NCBI RefSeq assembly: GCF_031143425.1
Contig: NC_090439.1
Span: 639,593,465-639,657,464, forward strand
Length of the DNA: 64,000 nt
Source: Pleurodeles waltl
Lineage: Eukaryota; Chordata; Amphibia; Caudata; Salamandridae
Reading direction: 5' to 3'
Shown here: positions 1 through 11,068 of the stretch, piece by piece
Position numbering within the stretch: the first letter of the stretch is position 1
Layout: each line of letters begins with the position of its first letter
Program-made: the position numbers and the translations under genes
Notes under the pieces: generated by a model
Database searches by the model: none
What the model saw: the letters and a program-made list of their open reading frames with translations, nothing else
Told to the model about the DNA's origin: nothing

Positions 1-71
1 GCAAAAACAGTATCTCAAAAGTGGAGGGAGACAGGCAAAAAGTTAGGGGTGACCACCCTAAGGCTGTCAGG

Positions 72-76
<5 letters not shown>
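1..76. mobile_element. Terminal fragment of a Gmr1-associated Gypsy LTR
   Basis: The first 76 bases match, with a few substitutions, the last 76 or so bases of the LTRs that end at 42571 and 49827: the gcaaaaacagtat start, the aaaagttaggggtga core and the ggctgtcaggtctaa end. The canonical final taaca has become taata and runs into a TA tract. No polypurine tract follows, unlike at 42572, so this is either a solo LTR or the outer edge of an element lying to the left of the window. Confidence 0.8.

Positions 77-105
<29 letters not shown>
76..105. repeat. (TA)n microsatellite
   Basis: Uninterrupted TA dinucleotides lie between the LTR end and the left edge of the Penelope-like element. A second TA tract bounds the element on the right. 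Confidence 0.9.
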
Positions 106-107
<2 letters not shown>

Positions 108-219
108 ACAACATTCATGAAATACTTCACGAACGACCGCACTCCGGGATCTCTTGTTTCACAAATTTCATTTATTCAGGCTCAGTTAACTTCGTCTACA
201 GCTCAACAATCATCTGCCC

Positions 220-251
220 TACGCGTTTCGGTCTGAGAGACCTTGATCACA
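220..251 (-). ncRNA. Hammerhead-ribozyme-like motif in Penelope 3' flank (left copy)
   Basis: This is the exact reverse-complement counterpart of the motif at 3628-3659, in the minus-strand Penelope copy. It has the same stem II hairpin and GAAA box and the same non-canonical upstream box. Preservation in both copies reflects their common origin and is not independent evidence of function. Confidence 0.4.
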
Positions 252-669
252 GGCATTTCCGGTAGGGGGTTTCTGTTTCCACATTTATATCTACAGATAA
301 CAATTCATTAAGACTCAACATATTTCTAAATGCACTTAGAAAATACTACTCTCTGCTTGTTAAGTTTAATAACTGCGGTCTACACAACTAAAACTCTCCC
401 ATAATTTCCAAATAAATCCAATTATTAACTGGTGCACTATAAACTTATAATGCTGCATTCTGGGAGTTGTAGTTACCGCAAAACAAAACCAATTTAACCA
501 ATCTGTTGATACACCTCATAAATGTGCGTATGTGACATACTGTCCATGTCTCCCCCCATAATAAAAAAACTAAAATATTAACCAAACTGAATATTAGCTG
601 TAAGTGCTGCAGAATAGAAAATAGAAAAAATTGTGTTTTATGATTATTTGCAATGGCTGCCATGTAAAA

Positions 670-2493
670 TTACAAATGTACAAATAACTCCTCATCCTGA
701 TTCATCCCCATAGGGGTCAAGGTTCGAATCTCCAAGATGTGTTTAGACTCCAATTGTCGTAGTCTCTTTTCTCTGTCCCCTCCTCGTTCACTTATGGGGA
801 CATGGTCAATCGCATAAAAAGTCATTGTTTCCCATTGGCTATCATGTGCCAACTCCATAGGCTTAGCCGTGGCGTAACTTCTATCTGTGTTGACGATGGC
901 ACGAATATGTTCAAGGATCCTTTTCTTTGTTTCACATATGGTGCTCCCAACATACTTTAAACCGCAGGGGCATTCAATAACATATACTGTGAACCGGCTC
1001 TTACAAGTGATATGTTGTTTAATGCTTTTTGTAACACCATTACCAATGGTGTATTCCTTGGTGTTTTTCGTAATTTTGCAAGCCTTGCAATTGCCACATT
1101 TCCAAAAACCTGTTTTTTTGAGCCAGTTGCCCCTTTTCTGAGAGCTAAAGTGACTTTTCGTGATTCTGTCCCGCAAATTTGGTGCTCTTCTAAAAGTCAT
1201 TCGAGGAAAGTCTCCCATAATCTCCTTTACTATAGGATCCAATTGGAGAATAGACCAGTGTTTGGTTAGAATCTTCCGTAACTGGGAGACATTATTGGAG
1301 TATGTTGTGATGAAACGTATAGGATCCTCCGATTGGCCTTCCAACACAGAAGTTTTTTTATGAACTAATTCTGTTCTCAAAATCTTTTCCACTCGCTGTT
1401 TTGCCTTATTAATACATTTCCTGGGGTATTGTCTGGAGATAAATCTTTCTTCTGAGGCCTTTATATGTTTAGCAAATTTTCCAGATTCTGAACAAATTCT
1501 TTTTATCCGTAAGAATTCACCATATGGTATGTTCCATTTAGTATTAGGTGGGTGAAAACTATTGGCATGTAACACTGAATTTGTGGCAGGAGATTTTCTG
1601 TGTAATGTGGTATGTATCTCTCCTTCTCTTATATAGATTTCTGTGTCCAGGAACGTCACTCGTGTGTCACTGATTTCATAAGTGAATTGCAGTTTGGCAA
1701 CAGTATTGTTCAGAACGTTAAAATATTCTTTAAATTCAATTTCTGTGCCATCCCAAATTAGAAATAAATCATCAATGAATCTTAACCAACTAATGACTTT
1801 CTGCTGGAATCTTTCATTTTCTTCTGCCCATGCTATTCTCTGTTCAAACCAGCCCATTGTTAAGTTCGCAAAATTAGGAGAGAAGGAAAAGCCCATGGCT
1901 GTTCCTTTTATCTGTAAAAATAACTGCTGGTCAAACTGAAAGAAATTATTGGTAAGGCAGAGATGGATCATTTCTAAAAGCATTTCATTATGTTGGGCAA
2001 ATTGAATATTTCTTTGGCTCAGAAAGTGCCTACATGCCTGGATGCCAATCTGATGTTCAATATTGGTGTATAGTGAAATCACATCCATTGTTATCAACTT
2101 ATATGAGTCCTGCCACGGAATGCCATCCAAATGTTTCAATAAATCCCCTGTGTGTTTCAAATATGAATTTAAGTTACACGCCACTGGAGCTAAAAAGAAA
2201 TCAATATAATTTGATATAGGTTCCAATAGAGATTGATTCGCTGAAACTATTGGCCTCCCAGGTGGATTTTTTAGATCTTTGTGAATTTTGGGAAGAAAAT
2301 AAATTGTGGGAGTGACCGGATGTTCAACTGTCAGGTATTTAGCCTCCTCTTGATTAATGAGGCCATGTTCTATCCAATTTTGTAAATATGTTTGAATCTG
2401 AACTGCCACATGTTTCGTAGGATTGCTATTTATGGGTTGATAATAAGTTGCATCTGATAGTTGTCGCATTGCCTCCTGTACATATCTGTTTTC
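670..2493 (-). pseudogene. Penelope-like RT / GIY-YIG endonuclease, N-terminally truncated
   Basis: The 599-residue frame from the ATG at 2469 contains a Penelope-type reverse transcriptase: catalytic Asp near residue 129 (MDVISLYTN) and FIDD at 231-234. A cysteine-rich linker CGNCKAC (458-464) leads to a GIY-YIG nuclease with YVIEC at 496-500, YVGST at 506-510 and R517/H521. The reading frame continues without a stop for about eight codons upstream of the ATG, up to the inversion junction at 2493. The first methionine is therefore not a true start: the N-terminal part is missing, since Penelope-like proteins are usually around 800 residues. In the family this protein primes reverse transcription at a nick made by the GIY-YIG domain. 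All visible catalytic motifs are intact. Only the 5' truncation argues against activity. Confidence 0.92.
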
Positions 2494-2524
2494 GAGAACA
2501 GAATTAGTTCATAAAAAAACTTCT

Positions 2525-3202
2525 GTGTTGGAAGGCCAATCGGAGGATCCTATACGTTTCATCACAACATACTCCAATAATGTCTCCCAGTTACGGAAGA
2601 TTCTAACCAAACACTGGTCTATTCTCCAATTGGATCCTATAGTAAAGGAGATTATGGGAGACTTTCCTCGAATGACTTTTAGAAGAGCACCAAATTTGCG
2701 GGACAGAATCACGAAAAGTCACTTTAGCTCTCAGAAAAGGGGCAACTGGCTCAAAAAACCAGGTTTTTGGAAATGTGGCAATTGCAAGGCTTGCAAAATT
2801 GCGAAAAACACCAAGGAATACACCATTGGTAATGGTGTTACAAAAAGCATTAAACAACATATCACTTGTAAGAGCCGGTTCACAGTATATGTTATTGAAT
2901 GCCCCTGCGGTTTAAAGTATGTTGGGAGCACCATATGTGAAACAAAGAAAAGGATCCTTGAACATATTCGTGCCATCGTCAACACAGATAGAAGTTACGC
3001 CACGGCTAAGCATATGGAGTTGGCACATGATAGCCAATGGGAAACAATGACTTTTTATGCGATTGACCATGTCCCCATAAGTGAACGAGGAGGGGACAGA
3101 GAAAAGAGACTACGACAATTGGAGTCTAAACACATCTTGGAGATTCGAACCTTGACCCCTATGGGGATGAATCAGGATGAGGAGTTATTTGTACATTTGT
3201 AA
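2525..3202 (+). pseudogene. Penelope-like GIY-YIG C-terminal fragment (inverted copy)
   Basis: This 225-residue frame equals residues about 377-599 of the minus-strand copy, with about three amino-acid differences (T/P, T/A and P/H). It carries the CGNCKAC linker and the full GIY-YIG module, including YVGST and the downstream R..EH, but no reverse transcriptase. The frame begins with an ordinary coding codon rather than a start codon, and the element sequence begins at 2494. It is a 5'-truncated partner in the inverted dimer and was probably produced during the same insertion event. It cannot encode a working retroelement protein. Confidence 0.9.
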
Positions 3203-3627
3203 TTTTACATGGCAGCCATTGCAAATAATCATAAAACACCGTTTTTTCTATTTTCTATTTTCTATTCTGCAGCACTTACAGCTAATATTCAGTTTGGTTA
3301 ATATTTTAGTTTTTTTATTATGGGGGGAGACATGGACAGTATGTCACATACGCACATTTATGAGGTGTATCAACAGATTGGTTAAATTGGTTTTGTTTTG
3401 CGGTAACTACAACTCCCAGAATGCAGCATTATAAGTTTATAGTGCACCAGTTAATAATTGGATTTATTTGGAAATTATGGGAGAGTTTTAGTTGTGTAGA
3501 CCGCAGTTATTAAACTTAACAAGCAGAGAGTAGTATTTTCTAAGTGCATTTAGAAATATGTTGAGTCTTAATGAATTGTTATCTGTAGATATAAATGTGG
3601 AAACAGAAACCCCCTACCGGAAATGCC

Positions 3628-3659
3628 TGTGATCAAGGTCTCTCAGACCGAAACGCGTA
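3628..3659 (+). ncRNA. Hammerhead-ribozyme-like motif in Penelope 3' flank (right copy)
   Basis: A perfect 5-bp hairpin GGTCT-CTC-AGACC (3637-3649) is followed directly by GAAA and then CGCGTA. It is preceded by TGTGATCAA where a hammerhead would have CUGAUGA. Penelope-like elements are known to carry minimal hammerhead ribozymes in their terminal repeats, with stem II followed by GAAA. Here the CUGAUGA box is not canonical, so self-cleavage is doubtful. The helix and the GAAA box are seen directly; the ribozyme identity is inferred. Confidence 0.4.
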
Positions 3660-3853
3660 GGGCAGATGATTGTTGAGCTGTAGACGAAGTTAACTGAGCC
3701 TGAATAAATGAAATTTGTGAAACAAGAGATCCCGGAGTGCGGTCGTTCGTGAAGTATTTCATGAATGTTGTTGATAAATTACGGAGTGTCCTGCCGTCAC
3801 CAGCACCACCGCTGAATTAAGTGCGCTAGTACATGCCAAACAGGGACAATCTT

Positions 3854-3856
<3 letters not shown>

Positions 3857-3913
<57 letters not shown>
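3857..3913. repeat. (TA)n microsatellite
   Basis: About 28 TA units lie immediately right of the Penelope dimer, followed by a T/A-rich tttatttatttt stretch. It mirrors the TA tract at 76-105. Confidence 0.92.
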
Positions 3914-3917
<4 letters not shown>

Positions 3918-5953
3918 TTATTTTGATATTCGGTGATGCCGGTCTGCACCTTATTGTCAGCAGTGCCCATAAAGACACTTCTTCCCATATACCGCTCTCC
4001 CGCCTCGCATTCAGAGAAGACAGGCACTCTGTGTGCCTGAAGAAATTTTCAATGAGGCTTTACAGGAACAGAACACATTTCAGCAACTAGTGCCTTTCTC
4101 ATTGAAAATGTCTTCTCTGAATAGGAGGAGGGATTGTGGTATGTATGAGTGCCGTAATTTGTGGGGTAATTAGAGGTTTTTGGCAAGGGCGTGAGTTATA
4201 GTTACTAGACATAACTCTAATGATAACAGGCTAATTTCTATGCTTTTGTATGTTTAAGGTGCGACCAAAATAACACAAAACAGAATGAAAAGGAACCACT
4301 GCCTGCTTCTCTCCCCATAACGTAACCAAAAACAATAAAAGCAGGAGTTTAAAAAAAACTGATGTTAAAATCCCTGTCAGAATCTTATGTTCTTTTTAGA
4401 AGACCCCTTACCCACCGACCTAGTTGGTGGCATGTGTCATCAATGGGGTTCCATCCCTGGTGCCCAGTGCCTTTGGGGTGTTTTCCCATGCCTGATTACA
4501 GCGAGGCTGGTCCAGAGTGTCAGTATCCAAAAATTCTAAAATATGCAAAAACCAAAGAAAATGGTATTAACATTTTCTAGAGGGCACTCATAGGCCAATA
4601 CCTTAACTTTCTTGTTGAGGCTCTCTGACAAGATTAAAAAAAATGTGATGTGTTGGGGTATTTGTGTACCCCTACATCTAAAGTAAGGTTGACATGTTTC
4701 AGCCATTAATCATTACGCTCCAAAGGGGTGGAAATTGGCTTTCTCCAGGACCTAATACCACATCAGTTCACTAAGACTGATGCATGTACATTTTATCTGT
4801 ATTTACTCATGAGCCCCTTCTTTTTGTTGGCACTAGTCCACCTGAGAATCTGCAGAAGAAAAAAGGGAGAGAGAGAGAGAGAGAGAACATAGACCACAGG
4901 TAGACACATGTGTACATACTAGTCTTAAACCATCACATCCAACTATCAGGCATTCCACATAAACATGTGCCTGCACCTTCACTTTTTGCTATCCCACTTT
5001 GTTAATTAGTCCACTTCACTGAGTTGCATTCAACTCTTTGTTTACATCCCATACCCAAATGTTTTGCAAAAATGTGGCCCAAAACCATAAATATCCCTCA
5101 ATAGCACATAACATCATTGTTAATTTAAACTGTTGGTGTTGCAACCACCTGACATCCAACCCGTGTTGGTTGACATTTTGCTTGTTTTCATAAACTAAGG
5201 GGAATCATCTTCTCAAACTGACTTGCACTGATACACATAGTGATTTTCTCCCCCAAAAAATTGTCACCTCCACCAACCCAGTCACTCACCACATATAGGC
5301 AAATGTATTCACAAGGCCTTAATGATTGTTATCATAGGGGAATCTCTTTCTCAAAAATGTGTGTTGCTTAAAGTGCTCATGTACTCTCAGCATGCGTGTG
5401 CTAAGTAGTGACAAGAAACAACATTACATACTTGTGTCCTCTACTTTATTCACTTCATGGACGTACCAGGAGGGTGGGCCCTGTAGTCACACACTGGAAA
5501 GTAAACATATGTTGAAATAATCTTTTCATAACATTACCCATTCTCAACTAAAACAAAGCCAACCCCCCCTGCAGTCCCACTTACTTTGTCAGGGACTGTC
5601 ACCCGCCAGTCACCTAAATGCATCACCAGAGCCTCTGGATATTGTTCAGCCAGTGTTATTTTTTTCTTTAAATATCGAACCATTCAGATAGATGCCAAGC
5701 ATGGGAGTCATCTCCTATAGCTAAGGGAGCCTTACTACCATTTTACCCCCAGAGTTTGACAGTGAAACAAAATGGCTGAAGGTCCACTCATCTGTGAAAG
5801 TTAGGTTTGTGGAAATAATTAGTTTTATTTATTTTCTTTATTTTATTATGTCTGAGTCTATGTTACTGTCCCAAACAATAATCTCATGTTCATTCACTGC
5901 TCCAGTTTACTTCTGGTTCTTTTCCATTAACGCCTCTCCTTCTTACCTTCTAG
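3914..5953. other. Unassigned intergenic sequence
   Basis: No coding region is supported. It contains a small hairpin-forming repeat (4009-4122) and a short GA tract near 4866-4886. The open frames here (at most 72 codons) show no recognisable domain. Confidence 0.6.
4009..4122. repeat. Short imperfect inverted repeat
   Basis: attcagagaagaca at 4009-4022 is exactly inverted at 4109-4122. Inside it, attttcaatgag and ctcattgaaaat form a second pair. The result is a roughly 114-bp hairpin-capable block resembling a tiny foldback MITE remnant. No target duplication was identified. Confidence 0.5.
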
Positions 5954-6008
5954 GGTTTGCTCCCGCATGTGGGGAACCGGAGACCCTTGGAAAAATAAAA
6001 AAGGTCAG
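5954..6008 (+). other. Possible short exon (hypothetical)
   Basis: A pyrimidine-rich run ending cttctag precedes the block, and CAG|GTAAAT follows it. A 125-bp, strongly pyrimidine-rich interval then ends in ctttcttcag at 6133, after which the same reading frame stays open to about 6193. The joined frame is basic and shows no domain I recognise. The splice-like signals are visible, but transcription is unproven, and pyrimidine-rich intergenic DNA produces such signals by chance. Confidence 0.2.
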
Positions 6009-6730
6009 GTAAATTTCTCCTCTGTCTTTGCCTTTTAAAATTGTTATCCCTCATATTCTAATTTCCTTCTTTCTTATCCTCTTTCTGCCTTCTATTTCTA
6101 TTTGAATAAACTCCTTCGCTATCCTTTCTTCAGGCTAGAAGGACTTCTTCTGTCAAACAAAGAAAACTGAAAATACATGTTAGTCTATGAGGAAATCTCT
6201 CCTTGCTTAAAAATCGATACTTTCCTTTGAGTATCTTCCGAAAACCCCAACTACTTGAGAATATAGCATGAAAGATAGCTCAAGGAGTTATCTGCCCTCC
6301 TGTATCCTCTAAATTAAACAAATACGGGCACTTACCTGACTGAGCCACGCTCCCTGGCGAGTGTGGTGGGAGTCGAATGCCACTCCGGTGTCCCGGTGGC
6401 TTGGGAGGCACAGTGTGTAACGCCGGGTTCTGACGCGGCGTCTCTTTCTGTCCTCGCGGGTGGAACGCGCTACCGATATTCGGAGCGCCGTTCCCCGCGT
6501 TTTTTGACTAAGCTTTCTGGGAAGCATATATTTCACTCCCGGTCGCGCTACACTTACTTGTAGCCTTTTTTCTTCTTTTATTGTTGGTGGTGGGTTTTTT
6601 GTTGGGCCTTTTGCCTGTCTCTATCCATGTTGTGTCCATCTTGTCTTCTTCGTGTTTTTGTCCCAGCATGCTCTGTTTTTCTTTTATACTACTTCCTTTT
6701 TCCTAGACTGGTCTATGGGCTTTTCCCAAT

Positions 6731-6790
6731 CCAAGATGGTGTTACTTCCCTTTCCTGTGATGTCACTTCCCTTTTCTCAGTATATAAGTC
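6731..6790 (+). promoter_or_regulatory. Core-promoter-like cluster (YY1-like, CRE-like, TATA)
   Basis: CCAAGATGG (6731-6739, YY1-like), TGATGTCA (6758-6765, CRE-like) and TATATAAG (6781-6788, TATA box) occur in the order and spacing of a compact RNA polymerase II promoter. The sequence upstream (6350-6560) is CpG-rich. It could be the promoter of a retroelement LTR or 5' UTR, or of a host transcript. No matching LTR partner was found within the window. Confidence 0.4.
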
Positions 6791-6850
6791 AGTCAGTCTT
6801 GTTCCTCCTTGCGTTGCAAACACTTCCTTCTGGTTGTGCTGTTCGCTCCT

Positions 6851-7030
6851 GTTCTTTGTTCCTGCTTTTTTGCCTTGGGAGATTTTTGCCTGTTCTTTGT
6901 TCCTGCTTTTGCCTGGGGAGATTTTTGCCTGTTCTTTGTTCCTGTTTTTGCCTTGGGAGATTTTTGCCTGTTCTTTGTTCCTGCTTTTGCCTTGGGATAT
7001 TTTTGCCTGTTCCTTTTTTCCTGCCTTGTA
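6851..7030 (+). repeat. About 40-bp tandem repeat, 4-5 copies
   Basis: Units beginning gttctttgttcctg start at 6851, 6892, 6931 and 6970, giving periods of 41, 39 and 39 bp. A degenerate fifth unit starts near 7009. The array is pyrimidine-rich on the plus strand and lies just downstream of the TATA-like box. Overlapping open frames here are repetitive products of the array, not genes. Confidence 0.9.
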
Positions 7031-7581
7031 CCCTGGATATTGCCTATTTTTGTTTCCTGTTGTCAAGTCCTGTTTTTTCTTGTTTTCCTTCTGGAGTTCC
7101 TGTTAGAGGTTTTTTCCCCAGTGTTGGTTTTTTTTCCCTCTGGGACTCCTTCTGGAGGGTACGGTCTGCTTTGGCGTAGCGTGTCAAGCGGCACCGTGGC
7201 TACTAGAAGGGGTCGCCCTTGTCTGGGAGCATCCAGGACCTGTAGAAGACTTGGTGTATTCGCCAATCCGAAATCCAGAGGTGAGAAGTCCAGCGCAGTA
7301 CGTGACATAGTGGCTGATTAACAGGACTCCTGCTGTGAGTCGCCTTCATTTCCCTCTCCTCGCGTCCTCTCTCCATGCTCTCCTGGCACTGCCACCACTC
7401 TCTTCCATGTCCACCTCCTTTTCTGTCGGTTTGTCTTCCTTGCCTGGCCTCCGTCCTTCTTGTTCATCCTCTTCCCGTTTCTCCCCCTGTTGAGGTTGAC
7501 AAAGTCTCTTTTCTATTTCTCATGTTTCTCTCCATTGTCGGTCATTCGTTTTTAATACCATTTTGTTTTTATTTGGTGTAG

Positions 7582-7624
7582 ATGGAGCCATCACTGAGTG
7601 GAGTTAGAGCCTCAGGAATCAGAG
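7582..7624 (+). other. Possible 43-bp exon with ATG (hypothetical)
   Basis: A polypyrimidine stretch ending atttggtgtag at 7581 is followed by an ATG at 7582 and an open stretch that ends at a consensus donor AGAG|GTAAGT (7625). A further donor-like GAG|GTGAGA lies at 7281. With the TATA box at 6781 this would fit a two-exon 5' leader. No downstream coding exon was recognised, so this is only a candidate. Confidence 0.22.
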
Positions 7625-7630
7625 GTAAGT

Positions 7631-9784
7631 CGTCTATTGCACCCTCTGTCGCCTCACACCTTCCTAATTTGGTGGGCCGACATATAGCTATTTCTCCAAA
7701 GGCCCTTACTCCATCAGGCAGTTGGAGAGGTATGGATGTGGCGGTGACAGAGTAGTCACCATCATAGCCAAACCTATGGTTCGCTTACATCTAAATCGGG
7801 CGGGTGAAACATTATGTTGCTAGTATGTATACTCTGTCCTATTGCGACTAACCTGTTTGGTGTATCTGACTGTCACTCTATCTCAGACTGTCTTAAATTG
7901 TGCACATCAAAAGAGAATGATGGGGAAAAGAGAGAATGGAAGTCGAAACATAGGAGCTTTTGCATCAGCCGAATGGTGATGGTAAAGCCTAGATGAGATT
8001 AGTGTAGATTTCTGGAGAGCTAAGTTGTCTGCCTGAGGAAATGAACAGGGATATTTATTAACATAAGGAATATTATTTAGCTGAGTATTAGAATTGTGTG
8101 GTTATAGTAACAGAAAATTAAAAACGGGAATTTTGCCAGCTTACCTTGCTCTATGATCGAAGATGCCATGATGAGACCAGATGTTGTCTGCTATAGCAGG
8201 GCTGCTCCTCTGGGCGCTACAGAGCAGGTAATCTTGCACCGATTGATGCACCAACTAATAGACAGACCAACACAAATGGAGACACAGAAAGGAAACATCA
8301 AAACCACAAGGGAAACTTGAGGGACTAATGGGGAACCTATAAGGGAAAACAAAATAAATATGAGGAAGTTAAACTAAGTGGATGAACGAACGAGAGCGAA
8401 ACGTCAGTGCAACCAAAGCTGTTGCCAGGCACAGAGCTGGCTGTACTGTGGGGTTACCAGTGCTCTGTCTCTTCTAACCCAGGAGTAAAACTCAAAATAT
8501 ATATACACACTCCTGCAATAGTTAGCGGCCTAGATGCCTTTAAGAAGAGGATTAGCAAGTACTATGTGCACCGAGCTAAAAACGGACAAACGCTTTTTAC
8601 TATCTAATGACTGGTCTTTTTCTGTTTTTGCATAATTTATGTGGCACTTGTAGCTCACAAATGCATTGTTTAACTTACTTGTACCAGGAGTTCCCTTGTT
8701 TCTGGGCAAAGCAATGCTTCTCTGAAAGCTCTTTCAAGAGCAAAACATGGGTCAGGAACTGCTTGTATTTATTCCAAGAAGGCTTGAATTATGTGTTACC
8801 AATCCAAAACTGTAACAGGATGCCTGGAAAGGTAACATGCCTTTGTCCTTTTTTAGCTCAGTTTGGATAGCACTCGTTAATCCTTTGCTAAAAAATAGCA
8901 AAGGACATTGTCACTTTCTGGCTCAGAGTGGAAGACATTGGACTTATTTTCTATATAAAAAAGTAAGCTAGAAAACAGATATTTGAGAGGAGCAGATTTA
9001 GAGTGTCAATGGTGTTGTGTGTGCTCCATATTAAGGAACAGCTCTCCACTTAAATCCTAGGAACTACTCTAATTTCCCTACATGCATTGTTTATGCAGCA
9101 CTCCAAGCATGCAAGGGCATTATCTGGAAACAGACATATACTGCGCAAGAGATATCTTTATAAATATACCCTTTATGTGTAAGGGACTTTCTTTACCATA
9201 TTAGGCACCACCGGGTGTGGGATCTCCAACGGTTCCCCTCCTCTGCCAGCGGTTGCTCCTCTCATGCACGCTGGAATATTTTTCATGGCATGGCTGCTGT
9301 GCACTGGTGGTTCGCACCCCCCACGCGGTTCCTGGGGAGCATGCCTAGAGCCCTTCAGGGCCTGCTGAATGGATGCCTTGCTCCTCGGGGGACCAGCCCA
9401 GCCCTTAGGGGCTTCTCCAAGGTTTGCGAGCCTCGGGCTGGCTCCTCCTTCTTCCCACCCAGGTCACGGAGTTGATTCCTCAAAAATAAGTGCCCGCATG
9501 TGCCTGGGGGCACTCCAGGAAGGGCGCTCATCCGTGCTACAATGAAGGGCTCCTCTTCACTGCGTCAGAGAGGGAGGCACCACCATGGTGACACGGGGTG
9601 CTTCCCTGCACCCAGAGCAGATGAAAGAAAGAGATGTGCTCCTCACACACTGATGTCAAGAAACAAAGTGCGTTTCGCACACTGGGACAATCCTGCCAGG
9701 AGAACTCCACTCATGCTCTGCTCTGCCCTCGAAGTGGAAACCATGCTCGAGAATATAAATGCAGGGGAAGTAGGGGGGCACACC
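7631..9784. other. Unassigned intergenic sequence
   Basis: No feature is supported. The 66-codon frame at 8407-8607 ends in a lysine-rich stretch vaguely like the C-terminal tail of some LINE proteins, which is too weak to call. The 9200-9700 segment is GC-richer and without recognisable coding content. Confidence 0.6.
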
Positions 9785-11068
9785 ACCCAGCCCCTGGAGA
9801 CAGCAGTGGGGGCATAAAGCTGCAGGACCCAGGCAAGGAGGCCAGCACAACGGTCCAGTGGGAAGCAGTGGCAGTCCTTCTAGTGACCTAGCAGGCCATA
9901 GGTCAGCACAACAGCAGGACAGTCCCAAGGCAGATCCTGGTGAGTCCTTCCAGCAGCATCTAGTGTCCAGTCCAAACAGTGTCCATCAGTGTCTGTCTAG
10001 CATGGGGAACAGCCCCTGTACTTTTAGTCATTTTGCCCATACCCCAAGGTGGGAGAAGGTTCCAACCAGCTGTAACCAGTTTCAGGAGTGCCCCTTCTCT
10101 TCCACACTGACTCCAGACATCGGTAGTGGGTAAACAAGCCCTTTGTGCCAGGGCAGGACACAGCCTATATAAATGTAAGTGAGCCACACCTCTACCTCTC
10201 CCAGCCCAGGAAGACCACTCAGTACCCAGATGTACTTCTATTACATACTCCCTGTGTGATGGCTGTCTGGAAAGTGTGCATAAAGTGGAGCTGTCACTCT
10301 ACCCCAGACATGGATTGGAGTCCAGATGCAAAGCACATGAGTCAGAAGCATAGAGAAATGCCCACTTTCCAAAAGTAGCATCCCTACAATGGTAATAAAA
10401 AATCCAACTACACTAGTAAGCAGCATTTCTCACTACTATTCCAGCCTTACTAAACATGCTCACACCACTCCTCATAGATCAGAAAATATCATTTAGACAT
10501 AGGAATGGGCATTTCCAATGCAAGCCTATGAGAGAGGCAGCACTCACAGCAGTGAGAAACCAGGTAGGCTGTTTGTCACTATTAGGACAGGCCACACAAC
10601 AAGGCACATGTCCTACCTCCTACACAGCACCCTGCCCATATGGTTACCTAGGGCCTACCTTAGGGGTGACGTATATGTAGTAAAAGGGAAGTTCCAGGCC
10701 TGGCAAGCAAATTTAGATGCTAGGTCCATGTGGCAGTAAAATGGGCATGAAGGCCTTACAATAGCATGCCTGAGACAGGTATGAACGGTTACTTCTGTGG
10801 GTGGCACAAGCTGCGCTGCAGGCCCACTAGTAGCATTTAATTTACAGACCCTGGATATAAGGGATACCAATGTACCAGGGACTTACAGGTAAATTAAATA
10901 AGCCAAGCAGGTGTAAGCCAATCATATCAAGTTTAGGAGGGAGAGCACCTGTACTTTAGCACTGATAAAGTGCCCAGAGTTCTAGAGCCAGCACAAAGAA
11001 GTCAGACAAATAGAAAGAAGGCGGCAAAACGTTTGGGGATGACGCTGGAAAAAGGGCCAGATCCAACA
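9785..11068. mobile_element. Diverged Gypsy LTR remnant (Gmr1-associated family)
   Basis: The segment aligns by eye to the second half of the 2258-bp LTR at 40314-42571 in the same orientation. Shared landmarks are ggtgagtcctt, a ttgtg-agggcaggac block, cccagcccaggaagacc, the ctttccaaaagtagcat region, gtacatgtcct-like and tacacagcaccctgc segments, gtgggtggcacaa and cactagtagcatttaat. It ends in ccaaca, matching the LTR 3' end. It has no Pol sequences beside it, so it is a solo or truncated LTR. The 5' boundary is approximate. Confidence 0.75.

Larger units (their letters stand above)
103..3857. mobile_element. Penelope-like element, head-to-head inverted dimer
   Basis: Two copies of one Penelope-like retroelement face away from each other. 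The left arm (103-1378) is the reverse complement of the right arm (2494-3776). They are nearly identical, with a few substitutions and a small indel near 3250. The 1.1-kb spacer 1379-2493 is unique to the longer minus-strand copy and holds most of its reverse transcriptase. The plus-strand copy is 5'-truncated and contributes only the C-terminal nuclease half and the 3' flank. The right copy extends about 80 bp past the arm before meeting (TA)n. Truncated, tandem or inverted arrangements are a known property of Penelope-like elements. Both ends abut TA microsatellites. Confidence 0.9.

Noticed and set aside
719..733. ggttcgaatctcc, resembling a tRNA B box
   Set aside because: It falls in the conserved C-terminal coding region of the Penelope-like protein and recurs, inverted, in the other copy. 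No A box or cloverleaf surrounds it.
5556..5660. Minus-strand coding-like stretch followed by a GTAAGT donor
   Set aside because: About 30 codons with no start, no acceptor and no recognised homology. It is too short to separate from chance.
6851..7030. Evenly spaced repeats considered as a CRISPR-like array
   Set aside because: Units are contiguous with no unique spacers, and the window is clearly eukaryotic.
6627..7321. Overlapping 159-175-codon hydrophobic frames
   Set aside because: They are translations of a pyrimidine-rich tandem repeat, open in several frames at once, which is typical of low-complexity DNA rather than a membrane protein gene.
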